Made by a program: the position numbers and the translations under genes. From assembly GCF_016862795.1 (NCBI RefSeq), contig NZ_BONQ01000156.1:55732-119731 (forward strand): a stretch of 64,000 bases of DNA, read 5' to 3'. The notes under the pieces were generated by a model that saw only the letters and a program-made list of their open reading frames with translations, was not told the origin of the DNA and did not search any database. Positions 17,573 through 25,966 of the stretch are shown one piece after another (positions within the stretch are counted from its first letter, which is position 1; each line of letters begins with the position of its first letter). This DNA is from Dactylosporangium siamense (GTDB lineage: Bacteria > Actinomycetota > Actinomycetes > Mycobacteriales > Micromonosporaceae).

Positions 17573-20500
17573 CTGCAGATTCGGATCCTGGGCCCGCTCG
17601 AGGTCGTCGGGGAGGGCGGCCCGGTCGACACCGGCACCCCGAAGCAGCGCGCCGTCCTGGCGATGCTGACGATGCAGCCCGGCCGGACCGTGTCGGTGCA
17701 GCGGCTGATCGACGAGCTGTGGGCCGACGAGCCGCCGGAGCGGGCGATCGCCTCGCTGCAGGCGTACGTGTCCCGGCTGCGCCGCGCCCTGGAACCGGCC
17801 CGGACCGCCCGCGACCGCTCGACCGTGCTGGTCAGCCGCGCGCCCGGGTATCAGCTGATGGTGCCCGCCGACGCGGTCGACGCCGCCCGGTTCGCCGCGG
17901 CGGTCGAGCGGGCGCGCGCCGGCACCGACCCGGCCGAGGCGTTGGGGGCGCTCACCGACGCGTTGCAGCTGTGGCGGGCCGATCCGCTGCCGGAGCTCGG
18001 TGACTCGCCCCTGGCCCGGGCGGAGCGCAGCCGGCTGCAGGAGCTGCGGCTGATCGCGATCGAGGAGCGGTCCGAGGCGCTGCTGCGGCTCGGCCGGGCC
18101 GCCGAGGTCGCGTATCTGAGTGAGAGCGCGCTCGTGGAGGCGCCGTACCGGGAGCGGCTCTGGGGGCAGCTGATGCTCGCCCTGTACCGCTCGGGGCGGC
18201 AGGCCGAGGCCCTCGCCGCGTACGCGCGGGCCCGTGCGGGACTGGTCGACGAGCTCGGCATCGAGCCCGGGCCGGCGCTGCAGCAGCTGGAGCAGGACAT
18301 CCTGCGGCAGGCCCCGCACCTGACGGCGGCGCAACCGGCCACGGCGCCGACCTCAGGCGCGCCGACGTCAAGTGCGCCGGTTTCAGGTGTGCCGATCTCG
18401 GGTGTGCCGATCTCGGGCGCGCCGATCTCAGGTGCGCCGGCTGCGGCCGGGGCACCGCAGGCTTTTCATCCCAGCCCGACGGGCATTTCGGAAATGTCCG
18501 TCGTGATGGAGGGAAGCGCACCGGCGGGACGGGACGTCGCCGACGACGGTGGACTCGTGGGCCGGGACGCCGAGCTGCGCACCGTCGACGAGCTCCTCGC
18601 CGGCACCGCCACCGGCCGCGGCCGCCTCCTGCTCGTCTCCGGCAGCCCGGGCATCGGCAAGTCCGCCCTGCTGCGTGAGCTCGCCGCCCGCGCGCAAGGG
18701 CTCGTCGGCACCGGCACCGGCGTCGACGGTGAAGCGCCGCCGGTCTTCCTGCCCTGGGCGCAGATCCTGCGCACCATCGCCGCCGCCCCCGACGCCGCCC
18801 AGGCCCTCGCCGCCGCGTTCGCGCCGTACGGCAACCTGCCCGCCGTGCTGGACCCGACGCTGATCGAGGCCCTGCCGCTGCCCGCCGCCGAGCGCATCGC
18901 CGACCCGGAGCTGGCCAGGTCCCGGCTCTACCAGGGCATCGTCGACGGTCTGTGCCGGCTCGCCGCGCACCGGCCCCTCGTGCTCATCGTCGACGACGCG
19001 CACTGGCTCGACGCGCCGTCGACGGTGCTGCTGACGATGTTCGCCCGGGCGGTCCGCCACAACCGGGTCCTCCTCGCCGTCGGATACCGCGAGGCCGAAC
19101 TGGCACCGGACGCACCCCTCGCCGCCGCGCTCGGCGAGCTGCTCGCCGACCCGTCCGCGGTGCGGCTGCCGCTGCAGGGCCTCGGCGCCGGCGGGGTCGC
19201 CGCGCTCGCGCGGGACGTGACCGGCGCCGACGTGCCGGACGAGACCGTCGCGATGTTGCTGGACCGCACCGGCGGCAACCCGTTCTTCGTGGTCGAGCTG
19301 CTCCGGGTCCTGGTCGCCGAGCACACCCTCGCGCCGGAGCATGTTCCGGTCCGGGTTCAGGAAGTGGTACGCCGCCGCCTGGCCAAGCTGCCCGGGCAGG
19401 TCAACGCCGTGATCGCGGTGGCCTCGGTGCTCGGGCGGGACGTGTCGGTGCCGGTGCTGCGCGAGGTCGTGCAGATCGACGAACTGGCGCTGTTCGACAC
19501 CCTCGACACCGCAGTGGTCAGCGGCATCCTGACCGCCACCGACGACCCGGGGCTGCTGCGGTTCTCCCACGACCTGGTGCGGCAGACCGCGTACCTGGAC
19601 CAGGGCCCGCTGCGAAGGGCCCGGCTGCACGCGCGGGCCGCGCAGGCGCTGCGGGACACGGGCCTGGCGACCGTGGCGGAACTGGCCGGGCACCTGCGCG
19701 CCGCGCTGCCGGTGCTGTCACCGTTCGACGTGGTGCCGGCGCTGGTCGAGGCGGCCGGCGAGGCGTACGACCAGACGGCCCACGAGCAGGCCTCGGCGCT
19801 GCTGGAGGAGGCCGTCGGCGTGCTGCACCGGGCGCCGCCGGGGGAGCGCCGCGACGTCGCCGAGCTGGACCTGCGGATCCGGCTCGCGTACATGCACCAG
19901 GCGACCGACGGCTACCTGGCCCCGTTCGTGACGGCCCAGTACGCCGCGATGGAGCCGCTGCTCGTCCGGCTGCGCGGCCGGCCGGTGCTGGACATCCTGC
20001 CGGCGCTGTGGGGGTACGCGTCGTTCCACACCGCGGCCGGCGACGTGGCGCGCGCGGTCGCGATGGCCCGCTCCGCGAGCGAGCAGGGCAGCACCGACCC
20101 GTGGGCGTCGATCGTCGCGGAGGTGCACGAGGGCGCCGCGGCCCTGGCCGTGCTGGACCTGCCGACCGCCCGCACGTGCTTCGAGACCGCGCTGGACGCG
20201 CTGCCCGGCGGCGACCTGCCCGTGTTTCCGATCGCCAACTGGGACCCGGTCATCGGGGCCCAGGCGCCCGCCGCGATTGTCTGCGGCATGCTCGGCGACC
20301 ACCCCGCCGCCGCCCGGCACCTGCGCGCCGCCCGGGAGCGGGCCGCCCGCGTCGGCGAGCCGTTCCTGGAGATGTACGTCAGCCACTACGCCGCGTCCGT
20401 CGCCGCCGACCGGTACGACGCGCCGGCGACCGCGGAGGCGGCCCGCACGACGCTGCGCCTCGCCAAGCGCGGCGGGCACCTGGAGTATCAGGCGATGTCG

Positions 20501-20857
20501 GCGATCCTGCTCGGCTGGGCCGAGGTCCGCGCCGGCGACGACGCCGGGCTCACCCGGATCGTCGAGGGCCGCACGCACCTCGGCGACGCGATGCGCCGCT
20601 TCGGCCGCCTCGAGGCGCTGCACGCCGACGCGTGCCTGACGCTGCAGCAGTCGGCGGAGGCGGCGGCGATCGCCGGCAAGGCCCTCGAGGGTGGCCTGCC
20701 GGGCCAGACCGGCTTCGCCGAACCCGACCTGCGCCGCGTCCAGGCCCTCGCCACCGGCGACCCGGCCGAGGCCGAGGAGGCGCTGCGAGTGGCCAGGAAG
20801 CTGCACTACGCGGCCGCCGAGACCCGCGCCGGGACAGCGGTCGAGGCCCTCGCATAG
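17573..20857 (+). CDS. AfsR/SARP-type transcriptional regulator with BTAD and AAA ATPase domains
   Basis: The first canonical start (ATG 17663) would cut off the conserved opening IRILGPLEVVGEGGPV...GTPKQRAVLAML. A CTG at 17573 gives MQIRILGPLEV, the standard SARP N terminus, and has GGGAG 9 bases upstream, so I place the start there. Domains: winged-helix DNA binding (1-95), BTAD (about 100-245), a repeat linker of about 35 residues (PISGV/PISGA), an AAA/STAND ATPase with Walker A GSPGIGKSALL from 357 and Walker B LVLIVDDAHWLD around 474, then a helical TPR-like C terminus to 1094. No LuxR-type HTH is seen at the end. Such regulators activate secondary-metabolite or physiology genes; no target cluster is evident beside it. 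Confidence 0.9.
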   Translation: MQIRILGPLEVVGEGGPVDTGTPKQRAVLAMLTMQPGRTVSVQRLIDELWADEPPERAIASLQAYVSRLRRALEPARTARDRSTVLVSRAPGYQLMVPADAVDAARFAAAVERARAGTDPAEALGALTDALQLWRADPLPELGDSPLARAERSRLQELRLIAIEERSEALLRLGRAAEVAYLSESALVEAPYRERLWGQLMLALYRSGRQAEALAAYARARAGLVDELGIEPGPALQQLEQDILRQAPHLTAAQPATAPTSGAPTSSAPVSGVPISGVPISGAPISGAPAAAGAPQAFHPSPTGISEMSVVMEGSAPAGRDVADDGGLVGRDAELRTVDELLAGTATGRGRLLLVSGSPGIGKSALLRELAARAQGLVGTGTGVDGEAPPVFLPWAQILRTIAAAPDAAQALAAAFAPYGNLPAVLDPTLIEALPLPAAERIADPELARSRLYQGIVDGLCRLAAHRPLVLIVDDAHWLDAPSTVLLTMFARAVRHNRVLLAVGYREAELAPDAPLAAALGELLADPSAVRLPLQGLGAGGVAALARDVTGADVPDETVAMLLDRTGGNPFFVVELLRVLVAEHTLAPEHVPVRVQEVVRRRLAKLPGQVNAVIAVASVLGRDVSVPVLREVVQIDELALFDTLDTAVVSGILTATDDPGLLRFSHDLVRQTAYLDQGPLRRARLHARAAQALRDTGLATVAELAGHLRAALPVLSPFDVVPALVEAAGEAYDQTAHEQASALLEEAVGVLHRAPPGERRDVAELDLRIRLAYMHQATDGYLAPFVTAQYAAMEPLLVRLRGRPVLDILPALWGYASFHTAAGDVARAVAMARSASEQGSTDPWASIVAEVHEGAAALAVLDLPTARTCFETALDALPGGDLPVFPIANWDPVIGAQAPAAIVCGMLGDHPAAARHLRAARERAARVGEPFLEMYVSHYAASVAADRYDAPATAEAARTTLRLAKRGGHLEYQAMSAILLGWAEVRAGDDAGLTRIVEGRTHLGDAMRRFGRLEALHADACLTLQQSAEAAAIAGKALEGGLPGQTGFAEPDLRRVQALATGDPAEAEEALRVARKLHYAAAETRAGTAVEALA
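18343..18440 (+). repeat. 15-bp in-frame repeat in SARP linker
   Basis: About seven diverged 15-base units encode pentapeptides such as PISGV, PISGA and PTSGA between the BTAD and ATPase domains. The run is coding and explains an otherwise repetitive stretch; it looks like a flexible hinge. Confidence 0.75.
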
Positions 20858-20861
20858 CGGC

Positions 20862-20887
20862 GGCCCCCGCCGGGAACGACGGGGGCC
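20862..20887. terminator. Hairpin between convergent SARP and GH48 genes
   Basis: GGCCCCCG (20862-20869) pairs with CGGGGGCC (20880-20887) across a 10-base loop. It lies 5 bases after the SARP stop and 12 bases after the cellulase stop on the other strand, so it can serve both. There is no clear T-tract. Confidence 0.65.
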
Positions 20888-20898
20888 ACCGTTGGAAC

Positions 20899-23826
20899 CT
20901 ATGCGCCGATCAGCAGGCCGTAGTCGGCCATCGCCATGGCGATGTCGGACTGGGCCCAGAACCGGTGGAACGTGAACGCCGGCGCGGGGCCGGTCCCGTT
21001 CAGGTAGGCCTGCACGGCCGGCCAGTTCGGGTCGTTCTTGTAGAAGGAACGGGTGTCCAGGAACGACTTGCCGGGGGCGATGACGTCACCGTTGGGCATG
21101 ACGCCGCTGTACCCGGACGGGATGTACAGGCCCTGCTGGTTGGACGAGGACCAGACGTCGTCGAAGCGGTTGTAGTCGGTGCGGGTCTCCGGGATGCCGA
21201 CGCCCTTGCTGTCGGTGTGCAGCCAGATGCCGTCCAGGAGCTTCTTGGCCGTCGTCTTCGCCGCGGCGTTGTTCGCCTTGGCGCCGTAGTACGTCAGCAG
21301 CCGGGCGTAGGCGGCGGCGGTGCCGACGTCGGTGCCCGTGCTGACGACGCTGACGTGCAGGTTGGTGTTGGCGGCCGGCGACGCCGGGTTCCACGTGGCC
21401 GGGGCGCCGGTCCACTGCAGGGTGTCCGGGATCTTGAAGTCGCCGTTCGCGGCGAACGTCGTGTTCGCGATGGCCCAGGAGACCCACTTGTCCAGCATCG
21501 TCTTGGCCTTGGCGTCGCCGGTCGCGTAGTAGTATTCCGCGACCCGCTCCACCGACCACGCCTGGAAGCCGAACCACTGGTTGGACGGCGGGTCGTGGTA
21601 GACCGGCTTCTCGTCGTAGAACATGCCGTAGAACGTCGGCGTGCCGGCGGCCGGCGCGGAGTAGTTGCCGCCGACGCTGTTGGTGGCGCCACCGGCGAAC
21701 GCGCCCTCGGAGGACTGCAACCACTGGTAGAACTCGAGCTGCCGCCCGAGGCTGGTCTGCCAGTCGCCCTTCGCCGTCGGCGACTGCGGCGCGAAGCCGG
21801 AGACGTTCGACAGCACGTAGGCGGCCAGGGGGTTCTGGTAGCCCTGGTGGTTGTGGCTGGAGCCGATGCGCCACGACCACTGGCCGCCCGCGTCGCCGCC
21901 CCACGCGAAGTACCAGTTCAGCAGGTACGCGGCGGAGTCCTTGCCGGTGCCGGCGGCGCAGGCCGTCGACGTGCAGCCGGGCTTCTTGAAGTACTTGTCG
22001 TACATCGCGTAGCGCAGGTAGTCGCCCATCTTGGCGGCCTTCGCCACGACCGCGGCCACGTCCGCGCCCTTGCCCTGCGCGGTCGCCCACTGCTGCGCCC
22101 AGTACGCGGCCTGGATGGCGCGCGCGTCGGCGTCGGGGGCGTTGGTGTAGCGCCACTGCTTGGCCGGGGTGCCGTCGATGAACAGCGGCAGGAAGCCGCC
22201 GTTGGCCTTGGCACCGAAGCGGAAGTCCTCGCAGGACGGGTGGGCGACGGTCTCCCACACCGACTCCTGCGGGCCGCGCTGGTAGGTGTTGATGTACGAC
22301 ACCGTGGAGCCGGCCTGCGGGGTGCACGAGCTGAAGCCGTAGACGTTGTCGACGTCCTCGAGCCAGTGCATGGCGTACACGTCGGTGTTGCCGTACGTCG
22401 AGGTGAGCTCGCTGTACAGCGGGTCGACGCCGACCTTCACCGACGAGTCGAGGTGGCCGCCCTGCTGCGGGTACAGGCTGGGCTGCGCCGCCTCGGGCGC
22501 GTAGTCGGCGGGGTCGTTCGCGTTGTAGCCGCCGGTCACCTGGTTGGCGTGGGTCGGGATGATGTACTTCTCCATCGTGGTCCAGGCCTGGTTGAACGGG
22601 GCCCAGTCCTGCTTCACCCGGCCGTACTGCGCTTCCAGCCACAGCCAGAAGCTGAACGCCTCGGACGTGGTCTCGTGACCCCAGTCCGGCGCCTCCACGA
22701 CGAGCGTCTCGATCGAGTGGTACGGCACGCCCTCCGGCGAGAAGTACCCGGAGCTGTGCAGCTTCTGGTACTGCTCGAGGAACCGCTGGACGTACACGCC
22801 GCCGGCGACGTCGTCATCGCTCTCGTTGGCCGGTACCGCTGCCGCGGCCCAACCCGAGGCGGTCAGGTTGATCGTGGCGGTGCCATTGGTGGTGTCCGTG
22901 TCCTGGGCGCCGCTGACGGTGACGACCTGGGCGACGTTCCAGTTGGCGGCGGTGAACGTCAACGAGGCCGGCGCCGCGGTGATGTCGGTGTCGCCGGTAC
23001 GGGCGACCGCCACCGTGACATTCGCCGAAGGCGCCTGGTTCAGCTTGACCGACAGCGGCGTGGAGCCGCCCTCGGGCACGGTCAGCGGCGACGGGGTGGC
23101 AACGATCGACGGCCCGACGACCGGGTCGACGAACACCGGCACCGCCGTGGACGTGGTCACCGCGCCCTTGCTGTCGTAGGCCTTGGCCTGCAGGCTGTAT
23201 GCCGCGCTCTGGGCCGGCACGCCGGTCCAGGTGTACGCGTACGGGGCCGACGTGTCGGTCCCGAGCAGCAGCCCGTCGTGGTAGAACTCGACCTTGGCGA
23301 TCGAGTCACCGGCATCGGGATCCGATGCGGTGGCGGTGATCGGGATCGACGCCGGCGCCGTGTAGCGGGTGTTGGCGGCCGGGGCGGTGATGCTCACCGA
23401 CGGCGCGGCGTTCGGGCCGGTGCAGGCGACCCCGTTGAGGGAGAAGCTGGTCGGGTTGACGTTGGTGCCGCTGTATCCGGCGTTGAAGCCCGGGTTGACG
23501 GTCCCGTTGCTGGGCAGGCTGCCGTTCCAGGGGGCGTTGCGGATCGTCACCTGGTTGCCGGTCTGGGTGAAGTCGCCGTTCCAGCTCTGCTGCAACTGCT
23601 GGTTGCCGGCGAAGGTCCAGCTGACGTTCCAGCTCGTGAGCGGGTCGCCGAGGTTCTTCACCACGAGGTCGCCGGTGAATCCGGTCGGCCACTGGCTGCG
23701 GACTGAATAGACGACCGAACAGCCGGTGGCGGCGTGTGCGATCCCGGCCGGCAGGGCGAACAGCGTGCCGGTGGCCAGGAGGCCGACGGCCGCGGCACGC
23801 AGCCGGCGATGATTGCGGGTGGTCAT
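20899..23826 (-). CDS. Secreted GH48 reducing-end cellobiohydrolase with CBM2
   Basis: 975 residues from ATG 23826, preceded by GAGGAG about 10 bases upstream. Domains: signal peptide with cleavage after AHA (about 32); CBM2 cellulose-binding module (36-137); an Ig-like module (about 142-235, SVSITAPAANTRYTAPASI); a Calx-beta-like module (about 238-335); then the GH48 catalytic domain (about 344-975) with the family block WGHETTSEAFSFWLWLEAQYG spanning 382-402, whose glutamates include the expected general acid. GH48 enzymes release cellobiose from cellulose chain ends and are the main processive exocellulases of actinomycetes. The N-terminal modular order resembles Thermobifida Cel48-type enzymes, with an extra Calx-beta-like module. 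A CebR-like operator lies upstream at 23959, implying induction by cellobiose. Confidence 0.95.
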   Translation of the reverse strand: MTTRNHRRLRAAAVGLLATGTLFALPAGIAHAATGCSVVYSVRSQWPTGFTGDLVVKNLGDPLTSWNVSWTFAGNQQLQQSWNGDFTQTGNQVTIRNAPWNGSLPSNGTVNPGFNAGYSGTNVNPTSFSLNGVACTGPNAAPSVSITAPAANTRYTAPASIPITATASDPDAGDSIAKVEFYHDGLLLGTDTSAPYAYTWTGVPAQSAAYSLQAKAYDSKGAVTTSTAVPVFVDPVVGPSIVATPSPLTVPEGGSTPLSVKLNQAPSANVTVAVARTGDTDITAAPASLTFTAANWNVAQVVTVSGAQDTDTTNGTATINLTASGWAAAAVPANESDDDVAGGVYVQRFLEQYQKLHSSGYFSPEGVPYHSIETLVVEAPDWGHETTSEAFSFWLWLEAQYGRVKQDWAPFNQAWTTMEKYIIPTHANQVTGGYNANDPADYAPEAAQPSLYPQQGGHLDSSVKVGVDPLYSELTSTYGNTDVYAMHWLEDVDNVYGFSSCTPQAGSTVSYINTYQRGPQESVWETVAHPSCEDFRFGAKANGGFLPLFIDGTPAKQWRYTNAPDADARAIQAAYWAQQWATAQGKGADVAAVVAKAAKMGDYLRYAMYDKYFKKPGCTSTACAAGTGKDSAAYLLNWYFAWGGDAGGQWSWRIGSSHNHQGYQNPLAAYVLSNVSGFAPQSPTAKGDWQTSLGRQLEFYQWLQSSEGAFAGGATNSVGGNYSAPAAGTPTFYGMFYDEKPVYHDPPSNQWFGFQAWSVERVAEYYYATGDAKAKTMLDKWVSWAIANTTFAANGDFKIPDTLQWTGAPATWNPASPAANTNLHVSVVSTGTDVGTAAAYARLLTYYGAKANNAAAKTTAKKLLDGIWLHTDSKGVGIPETRTDYNRFDDVWSSSNQQGLYIPSGYSGVMPNGDVIAPGKSFLDTRSFYKNDPNWPAVQAYLNGTGPAPAFTFHRFWAQSDIAMAMADYGLLIGA

Positions 23827-24171
23827 GTCTGGGGTGCTCCTCGTGAAAGTTTCGGGGGCGGGGAGAGGGCACGCGACAGCGCGACGGCGTTGTGACATAA
23901 GCCAGTCGCTGCGTGTGCCCCGTCGGCTCCCAGACGCGAGGTGGCGCTGATTCTGGCATGGGAGCGCTCCCGGGACAAGCACCTCCGAATTCACCTATGG
24001 TCGCGACGGCTATCGATCCACCTGGAGGTGATGCCCACCCTTTTCGCGGCTCCCATCGCGAACCGGGGTGCGGCGGACGGCGTCTGCAGCGCCGCCGCCG
24101 CGCCCACCATGGGTTAGTTCTGCTCCGTTCGGGTTAGAGAACCCTTCTCCGACGAAGGAAAGGGGACCGTC
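23827..24171. other. 345-bp intergenic region between GH48 and SPW genes
   Basis: It holds the CebR-like operator (23959-23972), the divergent promoter regions, and two direct copies of GGGTTAG at 24111 and 24131 spaced 20 bases apart, upstream of the SPW-repeat gene. GGTT, a 15-base spacer and GGGTTA (24112-24136) loosely resemble a SigB-type promoter but miss the GGGTAT consensus. An AAGGAAAGGGG ribosome site ends just before the ATG at 24172. Nothing else is recognised. Confidence 0.6.
23959..23972. promoter_or_regulatory. CebR-like operator upstream of the GH48 gene
   Basis: TGGGAGCGCTCCCG matches the actinomycete CebR operator TGGGAGCGCTCCCA in 13 of 14 bases, with a perfect 12-base inner palindrome. 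CebR is a LacI-family repressor released by cellobiose. The site is 133 bases upstream of the cellulase ATG. The cebR gene is not in this window. Confidence 0.9.
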
Positions 24172-24744
24172 ATGACCCGTCCGATCGCGGACCTCGACCA
24201 GCACCCGGACATCCTCGAGCTGCGGGCCCGCTACGACCGAGCGGCGGAGACGCCGACCGCACACGTGACCGACGGCGGACTGCTGCTCGCCGGGCTCTAC
24301 CTCGCCGTGTCGCCATGGGTGATCGGGTTCGCGATGTTCGAATCCGACCTCGCGGTCAACAACTTCATCTGCGGGGCGGTCGTCGGCGCGCTCGCCGCCG
24401 GCTTCAGCATCGCGTACGGCCGCACCCACGGCATGACCTGGGTGCCGGTGGTCATCGGCGTGTGGACGTTCGTCGCACCGTGGGTCATCCTGGGCGCCTA
24501 CCCGAGCGGCGGGGCCATCGCGAACAACATCGTCATCGGCCTGGTCATCATCGCGCTCGGCCTGCTGACGATGCGCCTGCCCGGCCTGCGCGACCACGGC
24601 CGTGACCTCAGGGGCGAAGCCCGCGGCGAAACGCGCGGTGGCGAGCGGGGCGGCGAACGTGGCGGCGAACGCAGCGGCGGCGCCAGCGCCGGCTGGGGTG
24701 ACCGCGGTGGTCGCGGTAACCGCCCGGGGGACGCCATTCGGTAA
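24172..24744 (+). CDS. SPW-repeat membrane protein
   Basis: 190 residues. Two SPW repeats are visible: LYLAVSPWVIGF (about 43-54) and VWTFVAPWVILGAY (about 100-113), each followed by a second hydrophobic helix, giving four membrane segments. The soluble N terminus is short (MTRPIADLDQHPDILELRARYD), and the C-terminal tail is low complexity (GGERGGERGGERSGG). SPW proteins are small membrane proteins of unknown function, common in actinobacteria. The ribosome site AAGGAAAGGGG is strong. Followed by a hairpin terminator. Confidence 0.85.
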   Translation: MTRPIADLDQHPDILELRARYDRAAETPTAHVTDGGLLLAGLYLAVSPWVIGFAMFESDLAVNNFICGAVVGALAAGFSIAYGRTHGMTWVPVVIGVWTFVAPWVILGAYPSGGAIANNIVIGLVIIALGLLTMRLPGLRDHGRDLRGEARGETRGGERGGERGGERSGGASAGWGDRGGRGNRPGDAIR

Positions 24745-24788
24745 ACACGCGGTGACGTGACGTCACCACCGGTCACATCGGGGTGAAT

Positions 24789-24821
24789 TCTTCCCGGCCT
24801 GGCATGCGCCGGCCGGGAAGA
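24789..24821. terminator. Hairpin after SPW-repeat gene
   Basis: TCTTCCCGGCC (24789-24799) pairs perfectly with GGCCGGGAAGA (24811-24821), leaving an 11-base loop. It ends 17 bases before the acyltransferase start, separating the two transcription units. No T-run follows. Confidence 0.7.
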
Positions 24822-24838
24822 CTGACTAGACATCAAAC

Positions 24839-25957
24839 GTGAACCGCGACAGCCGGCTGCCGGCCCTCACCGGCCTGCGCTGGGCGGCGGCGCTCGTCGT
24901 GTTCGGCCAGCACACCCTGGAGCTGTTCTACGACCCGGACCTGGTCGCGCCGCGACCGGTCCGGGCCGCGCTGTGGGCGCTGCTCGTCAACGGCGGCGCG
25001 ATGGGCGTGTCGTTCTTCTTCGTGCTCTCCGGCTTCGTCCTGACCTGGTCCGACACGCCCGGGAGCGGGGCCGCCGGGTTCTGGTGGCGGCGCTTCACCA
25101 AGATCTACCCGGCGACGCTCGTCACCACGCTCCTCGCGCTGCTCGTCGTCGGGGCCGGCCCGGGCCAGCTCGCCGCGCACCTGACCCTGACCCAGACCTG
25201 GTTCCCGCAGGCGTCGGTGTTCGGCGCGCTCAACCCGGTCAGCTGGTCACTGTCCTGCGAGGCGTTCTTCTACCTGTGCTTCCCGCTGCTGCTGCCGGCG
25301 CTGCGCCGGCTGCGCCCGGGCGGCCTGTGGGCCACGGCCGGCACGCTGGCCTGCGGGGTCCTGCTCTTCGGCGCCGCCCTCACCACCGTGCCGCGCTCCC
25401 AGGCGCTCTGGCTCGGGTACATGTTCCCGCCGGTACGCATCGCCGAGTTCATCCTCGGCATCGTCGTGGCGCTGCTCGTCCGGGCCGGTGCGTGGCGGGG
25501 GCCGGGCCTGCGCTGGTCGTTCGTCCTGGTGGCGCTCGGCGCCGTGGCCGCGCTGCGGGCGCCCTACCCGCTCAACCAGCACGCCCTGACCCTCGTGCCG
25601 GTCACCCTCGTCGTCGCCGCGGCCGCCCGCGCGGACCTGGCCGGCGTGCCGACCGTGTGGACCCGGCCGCTGCTGCGATACCTCGGGGAGGTGTCGTTCG
25701 CGTTCTACCTGGTGCACTACCTGACGTATCTGACCTACGAACGCCTCGGCCTGCTCCCGCACCATGCGCATCCGCTCGTCGCGGCCCTGGTCACGGTCTC
25801 GGTGTTCTCGATCAGCCTGCTCGGCGCGATGGCGGTCTACCACGGCGTCGAGCTCCCGGCGCTGCGCCTGCTGCGCCGCCGCCGGCGAGCGCTGCCCGCG
25901 GCACCGCCGGACCCCGACACCACCGTCGAGACCCCGCTGCCCATCCCCGTCCGGTAG
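24839..25957 (+). CDS. Acyltransferase family 3 membrane protein (OafA/YrhL-like)
   Basis: 372 residues from GTG. The opening LPALTGLRWAAALVVFGQHTLELF and the later GVSFFFVLSGFVLTW and NPVSWSLSCEAFFYLCFPLLL are hallmarks of acyltransferase-3 proteins: about ten membrane helices, with the conserved His (H26) and Ser-Leu-x-Cys-Glu-Ala-Phe block. These enzymes move acetyl or other acyl groups onto extracytoplasmic sugars, peptidoglycan or antibiotics; the acceptor is not predictable. No SGNH domain is attached, unlike the gene at 51192. No strong ribosome site is seen. Convergent with the gene ending at 25967. Confidence 0.92.
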   Translation: MNRDSRLPALTGLRWAAALVVFGQHTLELFYDPDLVAPRPVRAALWALLVNGGAMGVSFFFVLSGFVLTWSDTPGSGAAGFWWRRFTKIYPATLVTTLLALLVVGAGPGQLAAHLTLTQTWFPQASVFGALNPVSWSLSCEAFFYLCFPLLLPALRRLRPGGLWATAGTLACGVLLFGAALTTVPRSQALWLGYMFPPVRIAEFILGIVVALLVRAGAWRGPGLRWSFVLVALGAVAALRAPYPLNQHALTLVPVTLVVAAAARADLAGVPTVWTRPLLRYLGEVSFAFYLVHYLTYLTYERLGLLPHHAHPLVAALVTVSVFSISLLGAMAVYHGVELPALRLLRRRRRALPAAPPDPDTTVETPLPIPVR

Positions 25958-25966
25958 CTTCAGGCC

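Noticed and set aside
18952..23706. Long open frame on the plus strand opposite the GH48 cellulase and SARP genes
   Set aside because: It is an antisense/out-of-frame shadow typical of very GC-rich DNA; product is Arg/Gly/Ala-rich without domains, whereas the opposite strand encodes intact known enzymes.
24031..24117. 28-codon frame with GGAGGTG just before the ATG
   Set aside because: The ribosome-site spacing (2 bases) is too short and the product has no recognisable feature.
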